Shown one piece after another: positions 44,619 to 52,535 of a stretch of DNA of 53,219 nt. The notes under the pieces were generated by a model. That model saw only the letters and a program-made list of their open reading frames with translations, was not told where the DNA came from and made no database searches. Position numbers and translations under genes: made by a program. The DNA comes from Nitrospirota bacterium (lineage in GTDB: Bacteria; Nitrospirota; 9FT-COMBO-42-15; HDB-SIOI813): contig JADLDG010000051.1 of the NCBI GenBank assembly GCA_020846775.1, positions 1 through 53,219 of the forward strand, written 5' to 3'. The number at the start of each line of letters is the position of its first letter. Positions within the stretch are counted from its first letter, which is position 1.

Positions 44619-45248
44619 CTATACCTTATTCCCCCCTGGCAAATAGCCAAGGTAAATCAGATTCACCGAGCTGCTGCCGAAATCAACCCTCGTGGCAGAA
44701 CCCGGATGAATCTGCAATTGCCTGTAATTTATCAACGGAATCTTGAGGGCCTGTGTCACCGCAACCCTTATAGGGCCTGTGTGAGATACTATTACCACCT
44801 TTTTCCCTTTATATTCCTGCAGCGTCCATTGTAACACACTGTCCACCCGTTTTTGCAAGTCGTATATTGATTCACCACCTTCAGGGGTGTAACTGGCCTG
44901 ATCTGCCTTCCATCTTTTAAGACCTTCAGGGTATTTCTCTTCTATCTCCTTAAACGTCAGTCCATCCCATACTCCGAAACAGCGCTCCTTCAGTTCATCG
45001 AATGTCTTTAACTCTATTCCGAGGGACTTGACTATTGGTGCGGCGGTTTCCATAGTCCTTGTTGAAGGACTCACCAGTACGGCTGCGATATCGCTTCCCT
45101 TAACCCATGCCCCCAGATTCTCTGCCTGAGAACGTCCTCCTTCATTAAGGACCGGACCATTATCTCCTTTATAGATCCTGTCTTCCGGATAATCAGTACT
45201 CCCATGCCTGACGAATAGTACGCTTGTGGATGGTTCTTTATAACGCAT
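44619..45248 (-). CDS. Histidine phosphatase (phosphoglycerate mutase-like) family protein
   Basis: A 209-residue protein with the phosphohistidine motif VLFVRHGSTDYP, a second Arg/Glu region (RCFGVWDGLTFKEIEEKYPE), and the second catalytic His in VIVSHTGPIRVAV. This is the branch-1 histidine phosphatase fold, which includes cobalamin-pathway phosphatases and broad phosphomonoesterases; the substrate is not evident. It overlaps the fmdE-like gene by 11 bp, so the two are translated together. Confidence 0.88.
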   Translation of the reverse strand: MRYKEPSTSVLFVRHGSTDYPEDRIYKGDNGPVLNEGGRSQAENLGAWVKGSDIAAVLVSPSTRTMETAAPIVKSLGIELKTFDELKERCFGVWDGLTFKEIEEKYPEGLKRWKADQASYTPEGGESIYDLQKRVDSVLQWTLQEYKGKKVVIVSHTGPIRVAVTQALKIPLINYRQLQIHPGSATRVDFGSSSVNLIYLGYLPGGNKV

Positions 45249-45864
45249 TATAGTAACTCATACCTCCCCCGCATGATTGGCACATTACCTTACCATCAAC
45301 AACTATCTCTTTATGATCGTTTACGACCTCACCGCAGACTTCACACCGCGTCTTGAATTTTTCCTTGCTGAATTTATAATTATCCACCTTTACTTTTGTG
45401 ATTACAAAAAGCTCCTTCTCAGGCATAACCTTGTAGGCATCTACTTCCCGCGCAGTCTTTCCATGCTTGTCATCAGGATATTCACCTGATACATAATCGT
45501 CTACATGTTCTCTTGCCGAGTCAGGACAGATAATTCTCACTGCCTTGCCGGTCTTTGTATTTACAAATGTTGCTGCAACCTTTCCCCAGTCAAGAAATTT
45601 CAGACTTCTCCGGCTGATCCTGGCGCCGCTTACGACAGAGATAGCATCAATCGGGCACCGGTCAGTCTCAATAAATACAAGGAAATCTTTCTGCTGAGAA
45701 CCCTCCGGATCTGTAATGCCTACCTCCCTTAACCCTGCAATAGCCATCCTCGTACCTATAACTGTCCCGGGACACAAATGCCCGTGGAATCCGGCAGTCT
45801 TCTTGAGCATATTGTCTAATGACGAATCCGTCTTTGCTTTAGATTTAGTAAGCGTGAAACCCAT
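45238..45864 (-). CDS. FmdE-family protein with C-terminal zinc ribbon
   Basis: A 208-residue protein with the FmdE core (TAGFHGHLCPGTVIGTRMA, with the His and Cys expected to bind metal, then DRCPIDAISVVSGARI) and a C-terminal zinc ribbon (CEVCGE, then CQSCGGG). FmdE was named for the subunit E gene of molybdenum formylmethanofuran dehydrogenase. Many bacteria carry it without methanogenesis genes, often close to molybdopterin genes, as here. Good AAAGGAG Shine-Dalgarno. Precise role uncertain. Confidence 0.88.
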   Translation of the reverse strand: MGFTLTKSKAKTDSSLDNMLKKTAGFHGHLCPGTVIGTRMAIAGLREVGITDPEGSQQKDFLVFIETDRCPIDAISVVSGARISRRSLKFLDWGKVAATFVNTKTGKAVRIICPDSAREHVDDYVSGEYPDDKHGKTAREVDAYKVMPEKELFVITKVKVDNYKFSKEKFKTRCEVCGEVVNDHKEIVVDGKVMCQSCGGGMSYYNAL

Positions 45865-45959
45865 GTTGCAAACTCCTTTTTCTTACCGGCGCAAGATTAA
45901 CCTCTTATCTGACATTGTTAACGTTCAAAAATGCCCGGGTGCAAGGATGCGTTAACAAC

Positions 45960-46757
45960 CTATGGCCATTGAGACCGCCACGTGCTCTCCTGATCAGACG
46001 TACAACCTATCGTACAATTGGAGCTGGATGAGTATGAATTACCGGTACTCATATATGTCCCTGTAATAGTATATCTGTAAAAAACACCGGGATTGTTAGG
46101 GTCCATTTCTGTAACTTCCTTTGAATAAACACCGGTAGCATTACCAACCATATTACCGCCAGATTGACTGGAATCTACTGTAGTATACGGTATGCTGAAT
46201 TTCAGATAATATGGCTCAAGCGGATCAGTCTTTTTGTCTACAGTAATCTCAAAACCAAATTCGTTGTGTTGTCCCGTGAGGCCTCCTGAAGGCTGCGAGG
46301 TAACACCGGATGTGGCTGTTGTGCCGGGGGCTGAAGGGGCATTAAAATACTTTACTGTGAAGTGCGGCTCTGATACGAGAGTAGTGGATGTCTGCCCAAA
46401 AGATGCGCCACTGCCGCCAGGGGTGATCCCGTTTCCCTTCTGTGTATCCATAGCGGGATTTGAAAACCATGGAGTTGATGTGTCGCCCCATGAACACTCA
46501 CCCTGATCTATCCATCCGTTTCCGTTTTGATCGGTACATGTAATATTGGCAGGGTCAAATCCGTTCGTGCATGGCAAACCAGTCGTCGGGTCCACTCCTT
46601 TGGCACAATAGCTGCCATTACTAACCGTGGTCTGCTGATATGCTTCAGGACTGATTGGATTGCTGTAACTGCCCTCTGCCTTAACTGCATCAGTTACTGC
46701 AAAGCTCGCGTATAGCATAAATAAGAGCGTTGTGATTAGCTTATCTGACACTTTCAT
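45960..46757 (-). CDS. Exported protein with an EF-hand-like loop, function unknown
   Basis: The ATG at 46757 follows GGGGGTGA and is preferred over the TTG just before it. The product of about 265 residues has a signal peptide (cleavage near AVKAEG) and a canonical EF-hand loop DQNGNGWIDQGE between two Cys. It continues with a Ser, Thr, Gly and Asn-rich region and a C-terminus with two Cys in SNCTIGCTSD. It matches no family I know. It lies between the moaD-moaE fusion and fmdE but looks like a surface protein; the 124-bp gap upstream has a small hairpin (46771-46791) next to the start. Confidence 0.7.
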   Translation of the reverse strand: MKVSDKLITTLLFMLYASFAVTDAVKAEGSYSNPISPEAYQQTTVSNGSYCAKGVDPTTGLPCTNGFDPANITCTDQNGNGWIDQGECSWGDTSTPWFSNPAMDTQKGNGITPGGSGASFGQTSTTLVSEPHFTVKYFNAPSAPGTTATSGVTSQPSGGLTGQHNEFGFEITVDKKTDPLEPYYLKFSIPYTTVDSSQSGGNMVGNATGVYSKEVTEMDPNNPGVFYRYTITGTYMSTGNSYSSSSNCTIGCTSDQESTWRSQWP

Positions 46758-46881
46758 CAATCACCCCCATCCCTCCTCTTGAAGCGGAGGGTAATTTAAT
46801 CTTCCTTTGCAAGCCTGCACTAATGTGTACTCTCGCTCATTGTTCATTGCTTTCCACTCATTGCTGTCAGTTAACTCCGGC

Positions 46882-47559
46882 TCATGGATGTTCATCCACC
46901 CATATCTCCCCTTCCGGTGTTGTTTCTTTCTTCCAGATGGGTGTTATTCGTTTAAGCTCATCAATACACCACTTGCATGCCTTGAAGGCATCTGCCCTGT
47001 GGGCGGCGCCAACCACAATCAGGACGATGTTTTCGCCGATACTTATCTCACTGACCCTGTGGACTATATTGACCTCTATAATGTCAAAATCTTTAAGCGC
47101 CTTCTCCCTGATCTCGTTCAACTTATTTTCTGCCATACCGGGATAGTGTTCAAAGTCAAGTTTACTGATTGATCGTCCGCGGGATGTACCTCTACCCGTT
47201 CCAAGGAATACGACAATGCCTCCAACATCACCGGAAACTGCCTTGACCCTGTTAATCTCTTCATCTACTGAAAAATCTTCTTTTTGTATTCTAACCATAG
47301 GTGATCCGGTTGCCCCCCCTGCAAATGGCGGTAATATGGCTACCTCATCACCATCTTTTACCAGCATATCGTCGCTTCCTATCTCCTGATTAACAGAGAT
47401 AAGCACCCTCTTGGTACGAAGCATCTCTCCTACCTTAGGGAAATCTTTATCAATCATATCTACAAGATCTTTGAGCTTGATTGAACCTCCCACATCAAAC
47501 TGTGCACCTTCTTTACCTGCCAGGTTCTTGATGATTGCAAAAAATTTAACTTTTACCAT
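46882..47559 (-). CDS. MoaD-MoaE fusion (molybdopterin synthase)
   Basis: A 225-residue fusion. Residues 1-81 are MoaD-like (MVKVKFFAIIKNLAGKEGAQ to DEVAILPPFAGGA), and from about 88 the sequence is MoaE-like (SVDEEINRVKAVSGDVGGIV, GRSISKLDFEHYPGMAE, HRVSEISIGENIVLIVVGAAHRADAF, WKKETTPEGEIWVDEHP). Molybdopterin synthase converts cPMP to molybdopterin. MoaD needs a free C-terminal Gly-Gly for thiocarboxylation; here the GG at about 80-81 is internal, so proteolytic release is probably required, as in MoaX-type fusions. It follows the ABC permease by 26 bp. Confidence 0.9.
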   Translation of the reverse strand: MVKVKFFAIIKNLAGKEGAQFDVGGSIKLKDLVDMIDKDFPKVGEMLRTKRVLISVNQEIGSDDMLVKDGDEVAILPPFAGGATGSPMVRIQKEDFSVDEEINRVKAVSGDVGGIVVFLGTGRGTSRGRSISKLDFEHYPGMAENKLNEIREKALKDFDIIEVNIVHRVSEISIGENIVLIVVGAAHRADAFKACKWCIDELKRITPIWKKETTPEGEIWVDEHP

Positions 47560-47585
47560 ACGCTGCCCCTCCTATAATCATTTAA

Positions 47586-48353
47586 TCATTCACTCTGATT
47601 CATAAACATCTCTGTTGCCCATGAAATGGAAGTAACTGCGAACAAAGACAAAAACAGGAAACCGACTATGGTTGTATTGAGTGTAGCGCCGCCGCTGTAA
47701 AAGGCTCGTGTCGTCTCCACCGCGTAATCTATTGGATTTATCTTTGTAACAATCTTTATCCATTCTGGCATAAAACTCTTTGGTACCATGGCAGATGATA
47801 GAAACATCAGAGGAAGTGTCATCATGTTCCCAAGCATTACCAGCGGTTCTTCCCTCTTTAACCACATCGCAAGCCCGTTTGAAATACCCGAAAATCCGAG
47901 TGACAGTAAAAATACTATGACCAGACTTAAAACTGCCCCCTTGACCCCTGATACTGTCGCCCCAAAAATAATAGCTATGATCATTATGATAAGACATTGT
48001 ACTATGACCGTAACTGCCGTGTGTATGACCCTGCTCATAACAATAGAAACTCTTGATACAGGTGTAACCATCATTTTTTCTACAGTCCCGAAATTTATTT
48101 CACGGAGAAGGCTGACACCTGACCATGATGTACCGAAAAGCACTGTCATAATAATAGCGCCCGGCAGGAAGAAGTCCATATAGCGTCCCTCAGGGAATCC
48201 CGGAAGAGATGCCATCTTCTTAAATAACTGCCCGAATATAAGAAGCCATATGAGCGGCTGAACAATAGTAAAGAGCGCCCACATAGGCATACGAAGTGTT
48301 ATTCGTAAATACTTGTTGAACAAATACCATGTATCGCTGACAAGCTGAACCAT
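47586..48353 (-). CDS. ABC-2 type transporter permease (DrrB-like)
   Basis: A 255-residue membrane protein with about six hydrophobic segments and the family signatures LRITLRMPMWALFTIVQPLI, PGAIIMTVLFGTSWSG and MLGNMMTLPLMFLSSAMVPK. With the ATPase gene directly upstream (2-bp gap) it forms an exporter of the DrrAB type. Substrates of such exporters range from drugs to lipids; nothing here decides. Confidence 0.9.
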   Translation of the reverse strand: MVQLVSDTWYLFNKYLRITLRMPMWALFTIVQPLIWLLIFGQLFKKMASLPGFPEGRYMDFFLPGAIIMTVLFGTSWSGVSLLREINFGTVEKMMVTPVSRVSIVMSRVIHTAVTVIVQCLIIMIIAIIFGATVSGVKGAVLSLVIVFLLSLGFSGISNGLAMWLKREEPLVMLGNMMTLPLMFLSSAMVPKSFMPEWIKIVTKINPIDYAVETTRAFYSGGATLNTTIVGFLFLSLFAVTSISWATEMFMNQSE

Positions 48354-48355
48354 AT

Positions 48356-49819
48356 TTAACCCTCTTTCTTACCCTGCTTGGCCCACCACTCTGCTGCCTC
48401 TGGTGTCCCCTGCCATTTCTTCCACGGTTCTTCTATATTCTCTTCCTCCTTATTTTCTTTGTCCTTTATATCTTCCTTGCCTTTATCTGCTGTAACTTCC
48501 ACTTTATCATCCTTTTCCATTTCGCATACTCCCTTCGTAAATTTATCAAGCCACTCTGTTGTTTCCTCAGGGGCTTCCTCTCCGATGTCATTTGTATTTC
48601 CATTATCCGGAGACGTTTCACTTTCCTGACTTTTGTTCTGATTCCACCATGCAGTCATCTCTTCAGGAGACCATTTTCCCCACTCCTTGTCCCCGTTTTC
48701 CGGCACTGTATCACCATTATTTTCGCTGCCTGCCCATTCCTTGCTGCCGTTACCCCACCCCTGCTGACCACCTTCCTGGCCTTCCTGACTATCCTGACCG
48801 GAGTCTTCGCCACCCTTCCAGTTCTTTCCCCATCCGGCCTTCTGCCACTTGGCCCACCATGGCTCGCCGCCTTCTTCAGAATCACCTTCCTTGAAACTGG
48901 CCCCGCTGTATTTCAGATAAACATCATCGAGGCTCGGCCTGGATATGGAGAGAGACGAAACATCTATGCCATTCTGGTTAAGCAGCTTTATCATCCACTG
49001 AATAGCTTCACTGCCATTGTTGACATATACCCTGACATGCTCATTTTCAAGAAGGATTTCTTTGACCCTGCTGTCGCCCTTCAATATTGAAATAGCCTTG
49101 TCCTTTGCACTCCCCTTCAATTCGAGATTTACCGAATCACCCCTGATACTGTCTTTCAACTTATCAGGTGTATCAATAATCTTTATGCTCCCTTTATGAA
49201 GTATACCTATCCTGTTGGATAGCTTGTCTGCCTCATCCAGATAATGGGTAGTAAGGAATATTGTAACCTTGAGGTCCCGGTTTAACATGCGTATATAGTT
49301 CCATAACTGTGATCTGCTGTGCGGGTCAAGTCCAAGGGTCGGCTCATCGAGGAATATAAGCCTCGGGTTATGTATAAGGGCGGTTGCGATATCAAGTTTT
49401 CTCCTCATGCCGCCTGAATATGTAGAGACAAGCTGATCTGCGCAATCTTTAATGCTGAATAATTCCAGAAGTTCATCAACCCTTCTGTTGATCGTCTTTC
49501 TATCCATCCTGTACATCCTGCCCTGAAGTACGAGGTTTTCCCTTCCTGACAGGAAATAGTCTACTCCTGTTTCCTGAGCCACGTATCCTATAGCACACCT
49601 TACCTTTACAGGTTCAGTCTGGACATTGTATCCTCCGACCCATGCCTGGCCTGACGTAGGACGCGACAGGGTTGTAAGTATCTTTATAGTAGTGCTTTTT
49701 CCAGCGCCATTAGGCCCCAGAAAGCCATAGATCTCTCCATCTTCAACATTGATGCTGAGATTGTCTACAGCCTTTGTCCCTGATGAAAATGTCTTTGATA
49801 GATTTTCTGTCTTTATCAT
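48356..49819 (-). CDS. ABC transporter ATPase (DrrA-like) with Trp-rich C-terminal tail
   Basis: Residues 1 to about 300 are a normal ABC ATPase of the DrrA/Nod type: Walker A GPNGAGKST at 35-43, signature YSGGMRRKLDIATAL, Walker B LIFLDEPTLGLDP, H-loop FLTTHYLDEA, plus the usual C-terminal regulatory part. The family normally ends near 310; this protein adds about 175 residues with 16 Trp, rich in Lys, Glu, Gly, Asn and Asp. EPWWAKWQ (about 319-326) and EPWKKWQ (about 463-470) recur, with AWWNQNK and EWWAKQGKK nearby. The same type of motif (EDWKKWQ) appears in the RND exporter at 37441-40107. The pair is inserted between moaC and moaD-moaE. Confidence 0.88.
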   Translation of the reverse strand: MIKTENLSKTFSSGTKAVDNLSINVEDGEIYGFLGPNGAGKSTTIKILTTLSRPTSGQAWVGGYNVQTEPVKVRCAIGYVAQETGVDYFLSGRENLVLQGRMYRMDRKTINRRVDELLELFSIKDCADQLVSTYSGGMRRKLDIATALIHNPRLIFLDEPTLGLDPHSRSQLWNYIRMLNRDLKVTIFLTTHYLDEADKLSNRIGILHKGSIKIIDTPDKLKDSIRGDSVNLELKGSAKDKAISILKGDSRVKEILLENEHVRVYVNNGSEAIQWMIKLLNQNGIDVSSLSISRPSLDDVYLKYSGASFKEGDSEEGGEPWWAKWQKAGWGKNWKGGEDSGQDSQEGQEGGQQGWGNGSKEWAGSENNGDTVPENGDKEWGKWSPEEMTAWWNQNKSQESETSPDNGNTNDIGEEAPEETTEWLDKFTKGVCEMEKDDKVEVTADKGKEDIKDKENKEEENIEEPWKKWQGTPEAAEWWAKQGKKEG

Positions 49820-49857
49820 GAAATTCGCCTAATTATTCTACTCATTGCTTCTTATAA

Positions 49858-50352
49858 TCATTGCTTCCGAATATACGTTCCTGATTTACCACCGGTCTTT
49901 TTTTCAAGACATATCTCACTCAGGATCATCCCTTTATCTATAGCCTTGCACATATCATAAATTGTGAGTGCGGCAACAGAAGCCGCTGTCAGCGCCTCCA
50001 TTTCAACGCCGGTCTGTCCGCCAACCTTGACTGTTGCGGTAATACCCACTGAACAAAGCCCGTTTTCATCGGGTACGGGATGCTCGGAAAAAGATATATC
50101 TACACCGGTTAACAACAACGGATGACACATCGGAATTATATCGGATGTTTTCTTGGCCCCCATTATACCTGCTACCTGAGCCACTGCGAGTACATCACCC
50201 TTGGCGATCTTTCCATCCTGTATCCTTTTTAATGTCTCCGGAAGCATATAGACCTTCCCCGTTGCTATTGCAGTCCTTGAAGTAACAGCTTTTTCACTTA
50301 CATCTACCATTTTCGCTCTGCCCTCTACATTGAAATGTGTAAGCTCTGACAC
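49858..50352 (-). CDS. moaC: Cyclic pyranopterin monophosphate synthase MoaC
   Basis: A 164-residue protein starting at GTG 50352 with a strong AAAGGAGGGG Shine-Dalgarno. The family landmarks are [20 protein letters not shown] at the start, [36 protein letters not shown] with [10 protein letters not shown], and [10 protein letters not shown] at the end. MoaC converts the MoaA product to cPMP in molybdopterin synthesis, in the cytoplasm. It is followed by the ABC genes after 38 bp. Confidence 0.95.
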   Translation of the reverse strand: MSELTHFNVEGRAKMVDVSEKAVTSRTAIATGKVYMLPETLKRIQDGKIAKGDVLAVAQVAGIMGAKKTSDIIPMCHPLLLTGVDISFSEHPVPDENGLCSVGITATVKVGGQTGVEMEALTAASVAALTIYDMCKAIDKGMILSEICLEKKTGGKSGTYIRKQ

Positions 50353-50445
50353 TTTAACCCCTCCTTTAAAAAGTAGACATCCTTATATTTCAAACTACAA
50401 AATTCATACCAGTATATCAAATTCGTGAGAAATAATTCCACAAAA

Positions 50446-50479
50446 AAATGGCAGGTGTTATAACTTACACCTGCCATTT
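50446..50479 (-). terminator. Intrinsic terminator after moaA
   Basis: A 13-bp stem (AAATGGCAGGTGT at 50446-50458 with its complement at 50467-50479) and an 8-nt loop precede a U-run on the minus strand (A-run 50442-50448). It partially separates moaA from moaC, which has its own Shine-Dalgarno but no obvious promoter. Confidence 0.8.
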
Positions 50480-50496
50480 CCAGTTCACAATAACTT

Positions 50497-50565
50497 AAAA
50501 AAATGGGGACAGCGACTATTTATTTGTAGAATCTCTAAATAAATAGTCGCTGTCCCCATTTTTTT
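50497..50565. repeat. Perfect 29-bp inverted repeat with 11-nt loop
   Basis: The left arm (50497-50525) and right arm (50537-50565) are exact complements and begin and end in seven A/T residues, with core ATGGGGACAGCGACTATTTA. It resembles dispersed elements that I recall near REP-type tyrosine transposases. It can also act as a bidirectional terminator. No transposase lies nearby. Confidence 0.9.
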
Positions 50566-50575
50566 ATTAACTATG

Positions 50576-51571
50576 TTATCCACCAATCTGGGTCATGGAA
50601 TGAAGGAACTTCTGAGACTCTGCATTCATATCTATGTTATGAGCCTCAGGTTTAGTTTCCATAACTGAACATAACAGCCTCTCTATCTCGGCATCATCGC
50701 AGCCATTCCTTATCGGCTCTCTGAAGTCAAGGTATGACTCTGAGAAGAGACAATGTTTAATCTTACCATCTGCGCCAAGACGGATCCTGTTACAGGTGTC
50801 ACAGAAGTGCTCACTTATGGCACTTATAAATCCAACCTGACCAGGGGCCCCGTGTAATCTGTAATTCTTTGCCGGACCTGACCTTTCTTTCTCTGTTACC
50901 GGCTCAAGCTTCCCAAGTGCAGACTCAATCTTTTCCATCATCTCACCCTTGGATATAAAGCTTTTCTTCCATCCTTCCCAGTCATCAACAGGCATGAATT
51001 CTATGAACCTAACCTGGAAAGGTTTAGTCAATGTTAATTTTGCAAAATCAACCAGCTCATTATCATTACATCCCTTCGAGGGGACAACATTAATTTTTAT
51101 AGGATCAAAACCAACGCGTTCGGCCTCAAGGATACCTTCCCACACCCTGTCAAAACAATCACCCTTAGTGATTTCCATAAACTTTTTCGGATCAAATGTA
51201 TCCAAACTTATATTAAGCCTTCTCAGCCCTGCCTTTTTCAGAGACTGGGCATATTGTTTAAGGAGAACCCCATTAGTAGTCATAGCAATGTCTTTTATAC
51301 CATCAACCTTATTGACGGCCGCTATGAATTCCACCACACCTCTCCGGACCAATGGCTCACCGCCGGTAATACGCACCTTGGATAACCCCATTTTTGCTGC
51401 AACTTTAATAATTTTGAGCATTTCATCGAATGACATCAGGTCCTTGGAAGGCATGCTGCTTATGGTACCGCAGGATGGGACACAGTAAACACACCGGAGA
51501 TTACATCGGTCTGTTACTGAAATCCTGATGTAGGTTATCTTACGGTTAAAAGCGTCTATTAGTTGTGCCAT
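50576..51571 (-). CDS. moaA: GTP 3',8-cyclase MoaA (radical SAM)
   Basis: A 331-residue protein with the radical-SAM cluster motif at C23-C27-C30 (TDRCNLRCVYC), KVRITGGEPLVRRG, MTTNGVLLKQYA, LRRLNISLDTFDP, the second iron-sulfur motif CDTCNRIRLGADGKIKHC, and the C-terminal Gly-Gly needed for activity. MoaA makes 3',8-cyclo-GTP, the first step of molybdopterin synthesis. An AAGGAGGT Shine-Dalgarno precedes the ATG. The promoter is at 51702-51730; a terminator and a long palindrome separate it from moaC. Confidence 0.96.
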   Translation of the reverse strand: MAQLIDAFNRKITYIRISVTDRCNLRCVYCVPSCGTISSMPSKDLMSFDEMLKIIKVAAKMGLSKVRITGGEPLVRRGVVEFIAAVNKVDGIKDIAMTTNGVLLKQYAQSLKKAGLRRLNISLDTFDPKKFMEITKGDCFDRVWEGILEAERVGFDPIKINVVPSKGCNDNELVDFAKLTLTKPFQVRFIEFMPVDDWEGWKKSFISKGEMMEKIESALGKLEPVTEKERSGPAKNYRLHGAPGQVGFISAISEHFCDTCNRIRLGADGKIKHCLFSESYLDFREPIRNGCDDAEIERLLCSVMETKPEAHNIDMNAESQKFLHSMTQIGG

Positions 51572-51701
51572 TGGGAACCTCCTTGATTCCGTTTAAGTGG
51601 TAGATTTAAAGATATTACACTATCATTGCAAATCCTATACCATTAGCCAATTACACACACAATGTCTGATATCGGACTGAAAACTACTCAACACATGCGT
51701 A

Positions 51702-51730
51702 ATAATAGCCTCCGTAATAACAAAATGCAA
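51702..51730 (-). promoter_or_regulatory. Sigma-70 promoter of moaA
   Basis: Minus-strand TTGCAT (51730-51725) and TATTAT (51707-51702) are separated by 17 bp. A weaker alternative, TTGTGT with TATAGG, lies closer to the gene. Confidence 0.6.
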
Positions 51731-51891
51731 GCCGCATTAACTCAATGATATATAGATCTGTCTAATTAGCATGAATTTTTGTGTAATGATTATACAGATT
51801 GATCATTCTCGCACCTATAGGAATATGTAACTATTCAATTTATATCAATATTCATTGTATACCTTTTATACAGCATGCCTTGAAATATCAC

Positions 51892-51921
51892 TTGACCCAC
51901 ACTATGCAAATATCATAGGAT
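51892..51921 (+). promoter_or_regulatory. Sigma-70 promoter of the small gene
   Basis: TTGACC (51892-51897) and TAGGAT (51916-51921) are 18 bp apart, 21 bp before the ATG. A GGGAGGTGA Shine-Dalgarno follows. Confidence 0.55.
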
Positions 51922-51941
51922 AGCGGGCAGGGAGGTGAACA

Positions 51942-52141
51942 ATGCAGGCAAAAGTAAAAGGCAAGCGGGTTATTGTAAGGATGAAAACATCCAGTTCTTC
52001 CTACACCGGTGAATACTTTGTCCCAGAGCTCAGGACAAGGCTGTCTGATGTGCTAAATGATAAAGACATGGTGAGAGGAAAACAGGCTTCGTCTGCCTGA
52101 ATAAACAGATGATCGAATCGCTTGAACCATATCAGACTTAG
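51942..52141 (+). pseudogene. Small conserved-looking gene, apparently frameshifted
   Basis: The start ATG has a strong GGGAGGTGA Shine-Dalgarno. The first frame codes 52 residues (MQAKVKGKRVIVRMKTSSSS, then YTGEYFVPELRTRLSDVLND) and stops at 52100. A reading one base back from an A-run at about 52079-52082 continues as GFVCLNKQMIESLEPYQT to TAG at 52141. The joined product, about 65 residues, has the layout of a small family I recall in similar bacteria (perhaps DUF6812), in which the LSDxLN segment is followed by a Phe-hydrophobic-Asn strand. So a one-base indel, sequencing error or programmed slip at the A-run is likely. Function unknown. Confidence 0.6.
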
Positions 52142-52434
52142 ACATTAAGATATAACCTTGTAAGACTCAGCCTTGCAAAGGCGCATGAAAATACTAACCT
52201 CATCACTCCTTCGACTCCTCACTGGACAGGCATGAGCTTTTCGGCCGTGCAATTAAGCTTTTAAGCATCTATGTACAGTTTTAATATTCCTTTAATGGTG
52301 AACTACGATAATAACTTCTAACAATTAGAGAAGATGAATTAAACTGGGTAGCCACACAAAGAGTTAGCCGTGCCCTATTGGGCTGGCATCATTTATGCAT
52401 TAACAAATTATTGATACTGATTGTTTATAAGTTT
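52142..52434. other. Noncoding gap upstream of the riboswitch
   Basis: About 290 bp without a convincing gene. A small hairpin lies at 52367-52387 (AGCC..GCCC with GGGCTGGC). A possible promoter for the riboswitch is TTGATA at 52411-52416 with TGGAAT at 52434-52439, 17 bp spacing. Confidence 0.4.
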
Positions 52435-52450
52435 GGAATTTATCGCCTTT

Positions 52451-52535
52451 GCTCAGAGCAACGCTATCGAAAGATCGTGACGCAGAGTAACGGGACTAAG
52501 GGAATTCGGAAATTCCTACGTCAGCCGAGCCGCCA
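52451..52535 (+). promoter_or_regulatory. GEMM-I cyclic dinucleotide riboswitch
   Basis: The RNA follows the GEMM-I layout: AGAGCAA, a hairpin closed by GAAA (52468-52471 region), GACGCAGAGTAACGGGACTA, a second hairpin (GGGAATT/AATTCC), then CAGCCGAGCC. P1 pairs GCTC (52451-52454) with GAGC (52527-52530). The position equal to G20 of the V. cholerae Vc2 aptamer looks like A (AGAGCAA instead of GGGCAAA), as in GEMM-Ib aptamers that prefer 3',3'-cGAMP. Alignment is by eye, so the ligand call is less certain than the class. The 3' strand of P1 overlaps the terminator stem, which suggests an ON switch. Confidence 0.85.

Larger units (their letters stand above)
51572..51941. other. Divergent intergenic region upstream of moaA
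   Basis: A 370-bp AT-rich gap. It holds the moaA promoter (51702-51730) with an untranslated leader of about 125 nt, and on the plus strand the promoter of the small gene at 51942. The leader does not show a recognisable Moco riboswitch. Confidence 0.5.

Noticed and set aside
48356-49819. The ABC pair as a molybdate importer because of the moa neighbours
   Set aside because: The ATPase and permease belong to the DrrAB/ABC-2 exporter type and there is no ModA-like binding protein.
50949-51488. 179-codon plus-strand frame opposite moaA
   Set aside because: It is entirely antisense to a perfect moaA and has no ribosome site; a typical shadow frame.
51572-51701. Molybdenum cofactor riboswitch in the moaA leader
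   Set aside because: I could not find the conserved helices of the Moco motif by eye; the leader is AT-rich with no strong stem.
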